Assembly: GCA_015064415.1 (NCBI GenBank)
Contig: SVSG01000005.1
Coordinates: 1 to 64,000 of the forward strand
DNA: 64,000 nucleotides
Origin: Oscillospiraceae bacterium
Lineage (GTDB): Bacteria; Bacillota; Clostridia; Oscillospirales; CAG-272
Direction: 5' to 3'
In this document: piece after piece, positions 45,501-50,954 of the stretch
How positions within the stretch are numbered: position 1 is the stretch's first letter
How the letters are laid out: each line of letters starts with the position of its first letter
Translations under genes and position numbers: made by a program
Notes under the pieces: generated by a model
The model's database searches: none
Told to the model about the DNA's origin: nothing
Seen by the model: only the letters and a program-made list of their open reading frames with translations

Positions 45501-46466
45501 CTCACCTCCGTGAACGGCGTGAAGGTAGACGCAACCTCCAAGTACGTGGCTGATGCAAACGGCATCTTCGTAAATCCTGCCGACGTTCTTGCTACCGGCG
45601 AGCGCGTTGCAGCTACGTTGATCACCAGTGGTACGAACACGCTTGATCCCGACGTTTCCGCCGAGATCACCGTTCCCACCATTGAGAACACCAACGAGAT
45701 CTACGATGCAGAAGGTAATCCCTTCACCGACGCAGAAGGCAATGTCATCGGCTTCACGTCTCTCGTGATGGCCGCTGCTAAGGCCCCTGCCGGCTCTACC
45801 ATCAAGCTGACTGCAGATCAGACGGTATACACTTCCATCCAGTTCGTCAACTCCGACAATCTTACCATCGACGGTAACGGTAAGGTTATCACCGTGAACG
45901 GTAACGAAGCAGGTATCATTCTGCAGAACGCGAACGTAACGTTGAACAACTTCAAGCTTGACCACAAGGGCAATGCAGTCGCCATCATGGTCGACGAAAC
46001 CTCCAGTGTCGTCATCGACGGCAACTCCTCTATCATCGCCGAGAGCACCGCAATCGAGCTGACCGGTAGAGACTCCATGCTGACGGTGAAGAACGGCGAG
46101 TTCCAGACCAGATCCGCTAACAACTATGCAGACGCTATCATCCGCACCGTTTCCGCTCACGTCACCATCGAAGGTGGTACGTTTGTGGCAGCCGCAGGTG
46201 GCTCTTGTGTCTACATCGGTAAGCTCGCATCCGACAAGCTGACCGTTAACATCAAGGGTGGTACCTTCACCACCATCGATGTGGTCGCTCCCGTGATGAC
46301 TGCTGACGGTCTGCAGGAAGTTGACGCCAATGGCGTAGCTCTCACCGCTACTGTTCAGGCAATCGCCTTCGTAAACGAGTACGTCCTGGCAATCCTTGTC
46401 ATTTCTCCCGACGCCGTGGTTAACTCCAGCATCGTTTCCAACAATGCCGGTATCGGCCAGAACTGA
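39510..46466 (+). CDS. giant beta-helix protein, 3' continuation in the shifted frame, with C-terminal esterase-like domain
   Basis: About 2,318 residues continuing the same repeat architecture one frame back (first ATG in this frame is 39627, with no ribosome binding site). More beta-helix modules run to about 44.2 kb. A roughly 200-residue domain (44.28-44.85 kb; GLGFKASLSANAYAYL... VVFYASYDVNFEL) of a type seen in clostridial secreted proteins comes next. It is followed by an SGNH/SASA-like domain (44.86-45.62 kb) with VAGGSNAVG and GLYWLQGEADV. A last beta-helix stretch ends the protein at NNAGIGQN. No LPXTG, SLH, dockerin or other anchor is present. Duplicated blocks shared with the 5' part are offset by 3n-1 bases, as expected if one base is missing between them. 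Restored length of the whole protein is about 7,409 residues. Confidence 0.8.
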   Translation, partial: GSSTGYVVLINIGGADSTGNIILDGATINLNSTKGTEAIMIDADASNNTGTITIKNATLNNNAVCTGTTAFVRTGELVNIEIYTKGLTANYNPTNSYKYSAPFFGTGLVYFKDVTGAEADAMAVELGTGVRYGDVYSAALSTRMVNLIPVGGSGEIHFLCPAYVPTHITIFNRHVTLVGVENNTAYNYFYTPTANYMFYIQNVGSLIFKNMNITGARPLINYQAIDAATVAQADRDILISFIASNVKITGSSVLINSNAHHGSVANKKCDTITLLIDKDTTIDYTANSSGTSTDIYCFSFNHNTHPTVYVNIEGTVNFACVGATVRDVFFIRDNNPSTTTVNIAQTANISLRVTSTVGGHKFFASATGGSETSNKMNIHLDAITDENGLTIDNFTLFSLYRATNMYDLCITATTDKWTAELQKLIAVSAGAEVPAIGAYAEIDGTYYYSSIIGHSLISKITDEATVYILNDCTTSREIVLEGMKITFKSFGDKIYTVTSNYISVSPIFKVLGDVHLVFENVTFVAGRFARIDDVTKVDSYFTVDVNKGASLIASDPAKDPNFIYGSTTVDRLVTININEGGYMGRPAYDWASGTAFILNFDSLKLSPGSSVNVAGTMEDLINFTATSGTRKSAIILNRTDSDLTVNILPGAVFNYNGGRHSVNQGQGLINVAGKINISGGTFNISGTAEVLPIFWLNTGASMYLTGEITINAPALKQLCYTYTAPTTITVDGATILGAAADNAVTTSTTNYPTLKVIDATFGNENLASMFGGTACVGELDAENPLAHRYDFSSAVKIALSKGIELVTITGNTIMNEGIVLNGQTLKLICSAQTAPTVYASPNVLKAFTLQNGATLEIRNINFNLRANTVDRQVETAGVFITADETAPNGANNVLLDNVTLTAGYGIPFYFGGNTIVNLTINGGSYTGGGMFAIGYTATESATGKGDGVDVFSNATVRVTITGTHDKHVVIKRTVGGDQNSIIFVNQTGSALENKGKVAFTMTHVDLDSSATSYPMYLRTRAALTVDYTCGKMSSTAWLFASQANCAFYANFTDVDMTSTRTSYIARPYGAAGSGSYVNITGGTITGDKVKATEYMLSFNNDIDVTLTGVKIVSALGAPIFGSETQTGLSITISDLDISEAGALVHATKTPVLHNNGIVMENDAAAIAKGLVFRVGPEGGKYFHSIASAVAAVADGGVIYVLANSTEPSSNIALNKYITFELVNAPATGYTITHTGTGNLFLVTDSTEAAPARLVISNMKFVSTVATGAIFATAGNGYAIIELTNCEVSTSKGGVFNFSGKSSAVVTINGGYFKAYYRPVYTVEESAVQFTASDVTFEGLGAGNDGTIFFFDNTNGNTGAVAFRFTDCKIVNTTSSGHGIYAMNTSKVDLDMTNCTINVRGWCLSSQSNTTWHANLTNVSFTTNSNNHAVRLYGTAGSYLNVMGGTFHQTGTTSTNEGVLSVGNSIVLNFFDGYIESDEIACITALTATVQINIYGGTFRYTGNKDGGAPVALPSRGMITVNGGNFITESSVGPVFSNVANTANSLILNAFNAYGNANLITNLGAGTPTADHDAYGRTSLNTIVMTTGATPILTEGAAGLGFKASLSANAYAYLTGLAVDRVVKFGMLVIPTEELDETRFNHYGFQTAGLVEGVDYFDIKAGESDVTLADDGCVVVKLALTGISEADYSTAYSVVFYASYDVNFELNGELISTHNVYQYADYERSENSRSLAQVARAAYNDTSATQDSYYVNPVENTALYSHYTTEELAQLAIFCGGDTTQQTLDIFLVAGGSNAVGNTVYGDAFASAFDQNSISSNVFYSGMICDYAAQTYGATTLNFVTSKYTAIGSTPALGMGWLADSMGPEVGMAKELSKYYNSESGKYAAIMKYAFNNVSLVDDAEFCNNFMQMVADQIADYQSQGYKVNVVGLYWLQGEADVENVSAYAAAFNTMVSNVRSNLSSITGADLSSMPVVAGEIANFLGFNTADAQTAFVTMQNTLTSVNGVKVDATSKYVADANGIFVNPADVLATGERVAATLITSGTNTLDPDVSAEITVPTIENTNEIYDAEGNPFTDAEGNVIGFTSLVMAAAKAPAGSTIKLTADQTVYTSIQFVNSDNLTIDGNGKVITVNGNEAGIILQNANVTLNNFKLDHKGNAVAIMVDETSSVVIDGNSSIIAESTAIELTGRDSMLTVKNGEFQTRSANNYADAIIRTVSAHVTIEGGTFVAAAGGSCVYIGKLASDKLTVNIKGGTFTTIDVVAPVMTADGLQEVDANGVALTATVQAIAFVNEYVLAILVISPDAVVNSSIVSNNAGIGQN

Positions 46467-46520
46467 TTTGGTCACCAAGAAATCGTTTTGAAACGATTGT
46501 CAGCTAAATAAAATTTAGCG

Positions 46521-46552
46521 AACACCCCCGCCAATCGGCGGGGGTGTTTTTT
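46521..46552 (+). terminator. terminator of the giant gene
   Basis: A perfect 12-bp stem (AACACCCCCGCC and complement) with a 4-base loop followed by a run of T, 54 bases after the stop. Two smaller inverted repeats (AATCGTTT/AAACGATT and GCTAAAT/ATTTAGC) lie between the stop and this stem. Confidence 0.9.
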
Positions 46553-46572
46553 CCCTTTCTTTAGAAAACCAC

Positions 46573-46600
46573 TTGACAATTTTTTTTAATGTGTTATAAT
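46573..46600 (+). promoter_or_regulatory. promoter of the T-box/tsaE-tsaB-isp operon
   Basis: A consensus TTGACA (46573-46578) and TATAAT (46595-46600) with a 16-base spacer. Confidence 0.85.
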
Positions 46601-46606
46601 GTTGTA

Positions 46607-46885
46607 GTAAGATTATAAGCCCACGAAAGAAGGTTATCCGCCTTACGTCTCACCGCAAAAAGTGCCGCCATCACTTGCAAGCGGCCGTGCGAGGGGATGC
46701 GGTATTTCCCTTTGAAGTGGATGCAGGAAAACCCCGTTTTCGGGCAGGTAGTTGCATACGGCAGGCACCGTTACCCACCAACAGACCTTGTGTGTCGAGT
46801 GTTGCCCGACGGGCTTCCATTCGGGTGGTACCGCGAGCGACCTTTCGCCTCGTCCTGATTTATTCGGGATGGAGGTTCTTTTTTT
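46607..46885 (+). promoter_or_regulatory. T-box riboswitch (tRNA-sensing leader)
   Basis: The invariant T-box antiterminator sequence GGGTGGTACCGCG is at 46823-46835. A competing terminator follows: CCTCGTCC (46848-46855) with GGATGGAGG (46867-46875), then a T run. The bulge TGGT would pair with a tRNA ending ACCA, so the discriminator base is A. Upstream, GAGGGGATGCGGTATTTCCC (46691-46710) looks like the distal Stem I hairpin. The following TTTGAAGTGG would place GTG (Val) as a tentative specifier, which agrees with discriminator A. The leader directly precedes a DUF896 gene and tsaE, not an aminoacyl-tRNA synthetase. Confidence 0.85.
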
Positions 46886-46917
46886 ACTTGAAACAAAGGA
46901 AAGGATAAATAGACAAA

Positions 46918-47118
46918 ATGGAAAAAGAAAAAGTAGCCCGCATCAACGAGCTGGCGCACCTTTCCAAGGAGCGTACGCTTACGGATGCGGAAAAAGCGGA
47001 GCAGGCCGCGCTTCGTGCGGAATATATTGCCGAGATCCGTGCTTCCTTCGGCGGCATGCTGGAGAACACGGTGATCGAGCGTCCTGACGGCACGCGAGAA
47101 AAGCTGCCGAAAAAATAA
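46918..47118 (+). CDS. DUF896 protein (YnzC-like)
   Basis: A 66-residue, highly charged, mostly helical protein of the DUF896/YnzC family. VARINELAHLSKERTLTDAEKAEQAALRAEYIAEIR and VIERPDGTREKL match the family's two-helix core and C-terminal tail. The function is unknown; some relatives are linked to the SOS response. Ribosome binding site AAAGGA lies about 13 bases upstream. It is the first gene after the T-box terminator and so is the direct target of that switch. Confidence 0.88.
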   Translation: MEKEKVARINELAHLSKERTLTDAEKAEQAALRAEYIAEIRASFGGMLENTVIERPDGTREKLPKK

Positions 47119-47136
47119 CGAAAAAGGAGGGGTTTG

Positions 47137-47589
47137 ATGGAACCCGTAAAGTTATATACCGCAAGCCCCGATGACACTGAGCGCGTGGGCGCTGAGCTTG
47201 CGGAAAAGCTGCTTGCTGACAGCGCGCTCCCCCGTTATATCGCACTTTACGGCGATCTCGGCGTGGGAAAAACTGCCTTTGTACGGGGAGTGGCAAGTGT
47301 GCTGTGCCCCGGTGCGGCGGTGCGCTCCCCCACCTTTGCCCTTGTGAACGAATACCGCGGCAAGCTGCCGATCTTCCACTTCGACATGTACCGCATCACG
47401 GATGAGGACGATCTGTATTCGATCGGATATGACGATTACCTTTTGCGCGACGGCGTGATCCTGGTGGAATGGAGTGAAAATATCCCTTATGCCCTGCCTG
47501 AGCACTATTTGCGCGTAACGATCACCAAAAATGACCCAAAAGCGCCGGAAAGCCGCGAAATTTTGATGGAGGAGGTATCTTTATGCTGA
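47137..47589 (+). CDS. tsaE: tRNA threonylcarbamoyladenosine biosynthesis ATPase TsaE
   Basis: A 150-residue P-loop protein of the TsaE family. Walker A is YGDLGVGKTAF near residue 40, followed by VRSPTFALVNEY and IFHFDMYRI and the C-terminal VEWSENI, all family hallmarks. TsaE works with TsaB and TsaD to make t6A37 on tRNAs that read ANN codons. The start at 47137 follows GGAGGGG by 4 bases; a TTG one codon earlier is too close. It overlaps tsaB by 7 bases. tsaD is not in the window. Confidence 0.95.
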   Translation: MEPVKLYTASPDDTERVGAELAEKLLADSALPRYIALYGDLGVGKTAFVRGVASVLCPGAAVRSPTFALVNEYRGKLPIFHFDMYRITDEDDLYSIGYDDYLLRDGVILVEWSENIPYALPEHYLRVTITKNDPKAPESREILMEEVSLC

Positions 47590-48278
47590 TACTGGCTTTG
47601 GACAGCACCGCCATTGTTGCAAGCGTGGCACTTTGCCGTGACGAGCGTGTGATCGCCTCCTTCACCGTGAAAAACGGCAACACGCACAGCGAAACGCTCT
47701 TACCGATGGTAGAGGCGGTATTGAGATCCGCCAATCTGAAGATCGAGGATATCGATCTGTTTGCCTGCAGCGTGGGCCCCGGCTCCTTTACCGGTGTGCG
47801 CATCGGCACGGCAACCGTGAAGGGGCTTGCTTTTGGACAAAATAAAAACTGCATCGGCGTTTCCACGCTGGAAGCACTTGCAGAGAATCTGTTTCCCTTT
47901 GACGGGATCATCTGCCCCGTCATGAACGCCCGTCGCGGTCAGGTCTACAACGCGCTGTTCCGCTGTGAAAACGGTACGCTTATCCGCCTTTGCGAGGACC
48001 GTGCGCTCTCGGTAGCAGACCTTGCCGCCGAGCTTGCCGAAGCGGGACTTCCCTTTGCCCTTTGCGGCGACGGTGTAGAGGAATTCAAGCGTCTTGCGCC
48101 CAATTCCGTCCCTGTGAGCGTCTCTGCGCTTTTGGAGGATCAATCTGCCGTCTCGGTCGCAAAGGTCGCTTTGCGCCGCGCAAATGCGGGCGAGAGCGGC
48201 ACGGACTCAGCGCTTGTACCCGTTTATCTGCGCATGCCGCAGGCAGAACGCGAAAGACTGGAAAAATTAAAACAATAA
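47583..48278 (+). CDS. tsaB: tRNA threonylcarbamoyladenosine biosynthesis protein TsaB
   Basis: A 231-residue protein with the ASKHA-fold N-terminus LILALDSTAIVASVAL and the family block VGPGSFTGVRIGTATVKGLAFG near residue 64, then MNARRGQVYNALF near residue 113. It is the inactive paralogue of TsaD that scaffolds the t6A-forming complex with TsaD and TsaE. Coupled by overlap to tsaE upstream; GGAGGT precedes its ATG. Confidence 0.95.
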   Translation: MLILALDSTAIVASVALCRDERVIASFTVKNGNTHSETLLPMVEAVLRSANLKIEDIDLFACSVGPGSFTGVRIGTATVKGLAFGQNKNCIGVSTLEALAENLFPFDGIICPVMNARRGQVYNALFRCENGTLIRLCEDRALSVADLAAELAEAGLPFALCGDGVEEFKRLAPNSVPVSVSALLEDQSAVSVAKVALRRANAGESGTDSALVPVYLRMPQAERERLEKLKQ

Positions 48279-48302
48279 ATCCTTCCCTGAAAGGAGCATA
48301 TC

Positions 48303-48755
48303 ATGAAAAAACTGATTATCGGATGTGACCACGCCGCCCCCGAGCTGAAAAACATTGTGCGCGACCATCTGATCGCGCGCGGCTTTGACGTGGAGGACGT
48401 GGGCGTACACACCACAGATAGCTGTCATTACCCCGATATTGCGCGCAAGGTTTGCGAAAAGGTGCAAAACGGCGAGCGCGAAATGGGGATTCTTGTGTGC
48501 GGCACGGGCATCGGCATGTCGATGGCCGCCAACAAGCACACGGGCATCCGTGCTGCCTGCTGCTCGGACACCTTCAGCGCGCGCCTGACGCGTGCACACA
48601 ATAACGCCAACGTGCTGTGCTTCGGCGCACGCGTGGTGGGTGCGGGTCTTGCCCTTGATCTGGTGGACGCCTTTGTGGACACCGCGTTTGAGGGCGGCAA
48701 GCACCAGACTCGCGTCGATATGGTGATGCAGATCGAGCGCGAGCAAAAAGCGTGA
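48303..48755 (+). CDS. rpiB: ribose-5-phosphate isomerase B
   Basis: A 150-residue RpiB/LacAB-family enzyme: IGCDHAAPELKN at residues 5-16 (sugar-phosphate binding), VCGTGIGMSMAANKHTGIRAACC near residue 66 (anion hole and catalytic region) and HNNANVLCFGARVVG near residue 98. It interconverts ribose-5-phosphate and ribulose-5-phosphate in the cytosol. AAAGGAG lies 6 bases before the ATG. It lies in the tsaE-ispF operon. Confidence 0.95.
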   Translation: MKKLIIGCDHAAPELKNIVRDHLIARGFDVEDVGVHTTDSCHYPDIARKVCEKVQNGEREMGILVCGTGIGMSMAANKHTGIRAACCSDTFSARLTRAHNNANVLCFGARVVGAGLALDLVDAFVDTAFEGGKHQTRVDMVMQIEREQKA

Positions 48756-48756
48756 T

Positions 48757-49506
48757 ATGCTGAGCTTTTCTACCGTTGCCGACGTCCTGCGCGCGACCGC
48801 AGGAACGGATATGGCACCCGCCACCTCCGCCGTGATCGTGGCGGCTGGTAGCTCCACTCGCATGGGAAAGGGCGTTTCCAAGCAATTACTGAAGCTCGCG
48901 GGCGTGCCCGTTCTGGCGCGCACCCTACGCGCCTTTCAGCAATCCGGCTATATCGACGAGATCGTGGTCGTCTCTCGCCCCGAGGACATGCGCGAGATCA
49001 GCGAGCTCCTGACGAAATACGGCATCACCAAGCCCGTACGCCTTGTGGCAGGCGGTGCCACGCGTGCCGACTCCGTCAAGCGCGGCTTTGCCGCCATCAG
49101 CAAAAAAGCCAAATATGTGGCCATTCACGACGGCGCACGTTGCCTTATCACCCCCGCAATGATCAAAAAGGTGCTGCGCGCGGCATATCTGCACCGCGCG
49201 GCCACGGCCGCCTGCACGGTCACGGACACGGTAAAGATCGCCACCAAGCGCGGCTTTATCGAGCGCACCGAAGACCGCGAGCGCGTGTGGCTGGCGCAAA
49301 CGCCGCAGGTGTTTCACACCAACCTTTACCGCGCGGCGCTGGCAAACGTCAAGGACAACACCCTGACCGACGATAACCAGTTGATCGAGGCGATCGGTTA
49401 TCCCGTCAAGCTGGTGGATTGCGGCGCAGAAAACCTCAAGATCACAAGACCCGAGGACCTGCCCCGCGCCGAGGCAATTCTTGCTGCAAGGAGGGCCAAA
49501 AAATGA
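48757..49506 (+). CDS. ispD: 2-C-methyl-D-erythritol 4-phosphate cytidylyltransferase
   Basis: A 249-residue cytidylyltransferase with the nucleotide-binding [20 protein letters not shown] near residue 24, [10 protein letters not shown] near residue 126, TDTVK near residue 152 and LAQTPQVF near residue 175. It makes CDP-methylerythritol in the MEP isoprenoid pathway. The first ~22 residues before the core are unusual, and a later start is possible; ATG 48757 is 1 base after the rpiB stop. The stop overlaps ispF (ATGA), so IspD and IspF are translationally coupled. Confidence 0.93.
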   Translation: MLSFSTVADVLRATAGTDMAPATSAVIVAAGSSTRMGKGVSKQLLKLAGVPVLARTLRAFQQSGYIDEIVVVSRPEDMREISELLTKYGITKPVRLVAGGATRADSVKRGFAAISKKAKYVAIHDGARCLITPAMIKKVLRAAYLHRAATAACTVTDTVKIATKRGFIERTEDRERVWLAQTPQVFHTNLYRAALANVKDNTLTDDNQLIEAIGYPVKLVDCGAENLKITRPEDLPRAEAILAARRAKK

Positions 49507-50003
49507 GGATCGGACACGGTTACGACGTACACCGATTGGTACACGGGCGCGCGCTCATTCTCGGCGGTGTGAACATCCCTTTTGAAAAAGGGTTACTTGG
49601 ACACTCCGACGCGGACGTGCTGACACACGCCGTGATGGACGCCTTGCTCGGTGCCGCCGCGCTCGGTGATATCGGCAAGCATTTCCCCGACAGCGATCCC
49701 GCCTACAAGGGCGCGGACAGTCTGATGCTTGCGCGCGAGGTGGCGAAGCTGCTTCTCGCCCAAAATTACCGCGTTTGCAACGTGGACGCCACCGTATTGG
49801 CGCAAGCGCCCAAGCTCGCGCCCCACATCCCGCAAATGCGCGAAAATCTGGCGCTGGCGCTGGGGCTCCCCGTGGATGCCGTCAGCGTAAAGGCAACCAC
49901 CGAGGAGGGGCTCGGCTTTACCGGCACCGGTGAGGGCATTGCCGCCCATGCGGTGTGCCTCTTGGAACAGCTCCCCCACGCGCAAAAATTGCAGACGCTA
50001 TAA
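49503..50003 (+). CDS. ispF: 2-C-methyl-D-erythritol 2,4-cyclodiphosphate synthase
   Basis: A 166-residue trimeric zinc enzyme. The N-terminal GHGYDVHRL supplies zinc ligands (Asp and His), [33 protein letters not shown] near residue 33 the third His and substrate loop, and [21 protein letters not shown] near residue 133 the CDP pocket. It converts CDP-methylerythritol phosphate to the cyclodiphosphate, two steps after IspD. AAGGAGG lies 9 bases before the start. It is the last gene of the operon. Confidence 0.96.
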   Translation: MRIGHGYDVHRLVHGRALILGGVNIPFEKGLLGHSDADVLTHAVMDALLGAAALGDIGKHFPDSDPAYKGADSLMLAREVAKLLLAQNYRVCNVDATVLAQAPKLAPHIPQMRENLALALGLPVDAVSVKATTEEGLGFTGTGEGIAAHAVCLLEQLPHAQKLQTL

Positions 50004-50005
50004 GC

Positions 50006-50077
50006 GGGCGATTCGTGAATCGCCCCTACAAGATCGTGCGATACAAAAAGGCCGCACCAAGGCGCCTTGATGCGGCC
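50006..50077. repeat. REP-like palindromes in the ispF-rpe gap
   Basis: Two inverted repeats: GGGCGATTC/GAATCGCCC (50006-50025, 2-base centre), and GGCCGCA-c-CAAGG / CCTTG-a-TGCGGCC (50050-50077). The second is followed by TTTTT only on the minus strand, so it is a terminator in the direction in which no gene reads. The remaining bases to 50196 are C-rich with no gene. Confidence 0.5.
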
Positions 50078-50196
50078 AAAAGCAAGGGGCGCGGGCGACT
50101 TTCCCACTTCCTTTGCCTTTCACCCCCACCCGTCACCCCATGCGGGCTTTACACTTGTCATACTATGTCGAAAAAATTTATTTGTGAGGTATTATT

Positions 50197-50847
50197 ATGA
50201 AAATTTCCCCTTCTCTTTTGGCGGCTGACTTCAAAAAACTGGGCGAAGAGGTCGCTCGCATTACCGCCGCAGGTGCAGAGATGCTGCATCTTGACGTCAT
50301 GGACGGCAATTTCGTACCGAACATGAGCTTCGGCCCCGACGTGATCAAGGCCATCCGTCCCGTTTCCGATATTTTCTTTGACGTGCACCTGATGATCGAC
50401 CGCCCTGAGCGTTATATTGACAAATTCATCGCGGCGGGCGCCGATGGCGTGACCATCCACTTTGAGAGCACCGAGCAGCCCGCAGAGGTCCTCAAGGCCA
50501 TCCGTGCGGCAGGCAAAAAGGCCGGCCTTTCCATCTCCCCCGACACGCCCGCAGAGGCCATTGAGAAGCTTCTTCCCCTTGCCGATATGGTGCTGGTTAT
50601 GACTGTATACCCCGGTTTTGGCGGTCAGAAGCTGATCCCCGCACAGCTGGAAAAGGCACAGAAGGTGCGCAACATGCTTGACGCCAAGGGTCTTACCGCC
50701 GTTGACGTGCAGGCAGACGGCGGCATCGGCCTTGGCAACCTTTCCGACGTGCTCGCCCACGGCATCAATGTGGTGGTTGCAGGTACCGCCGTGTTCGGCG
50801 CGCCCGATCCTGCCGCCGTGATCGCAGAAATGCGCAAGCTGGCATAA
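50197..50847 (+). CDS. rpe: ribulose-phosphate 3-epimerase
   Basis: A 216-residue TIM-barrel epimerase: SPSLLAADF at the N-terminus, MLHLDVMDGNFVPNMSFG near residue 28 (metal and catalytic Asp), MTVYPGFGGQ near residue 130 and VDVQADGGIG near residue 168 (second catalytic Asp). It interconverts ribulose-5-phosphate and xylulose-5-phosphate. Preceded by GAGG and separated from ispF by 193 bases. No convincing promoter was found, so read-through from the rpiB-isp operon is possible. With rpiB it covers both pentose-phosphate isomerisations. Confidence 0.96.
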   Translation: MKISPSLLAADFKKLGEEVARITAAGAEMLHLDVMDGNFVPNMSFGPDVIKAIRPVSDIFFDVHLMIDRPERYIDKFIAAGADGVTIHFESTEQPAEVLKAIRAAGKKAGLSISPDTPAEAIEKLLPLADMVLVMTVYPGFGGQKLIPAQLEKAQKVRNMLDAKGLTAVDVQADGGIGLGNLSDVLAHGINVVVAGTAVFGAPDPAAVIAEMRKLA

Positions 50848-50914
50848 GTTAGTATCTGAAAAGAACGTGGGGAGGACTTTTGCAAAAAGCCCTCCCCCTT
50901 TACAAATTCCCAAC

Positions 50915-50944
50915 AAAAAAAGCCGCCCGCGGGCGGCTTTTTTT
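50915..50944. terminator. bidirectional terminator between rpe and the LRR lipoprotein gene
   Basis: A perfect 14-bp inverted repeat (seven A, GCCGCCC, GC, GGGCGGC, seven T). A second hairpin, GGGGAGG/CCTCCCC with an inner CTTTT/AAAAG, lies at 50869-50897 just after rpe. Confidence 0.9.
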
Positions 50945-50954
50945 GTTATGGTTA

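Noticed and set aside
39453..46478. A 2,341-codon minus-strand open frame opposite the 3' half of the giant gene
   Set aside because: Same explanation; it starts downstream of the stop of the real gene and has no translation signal.
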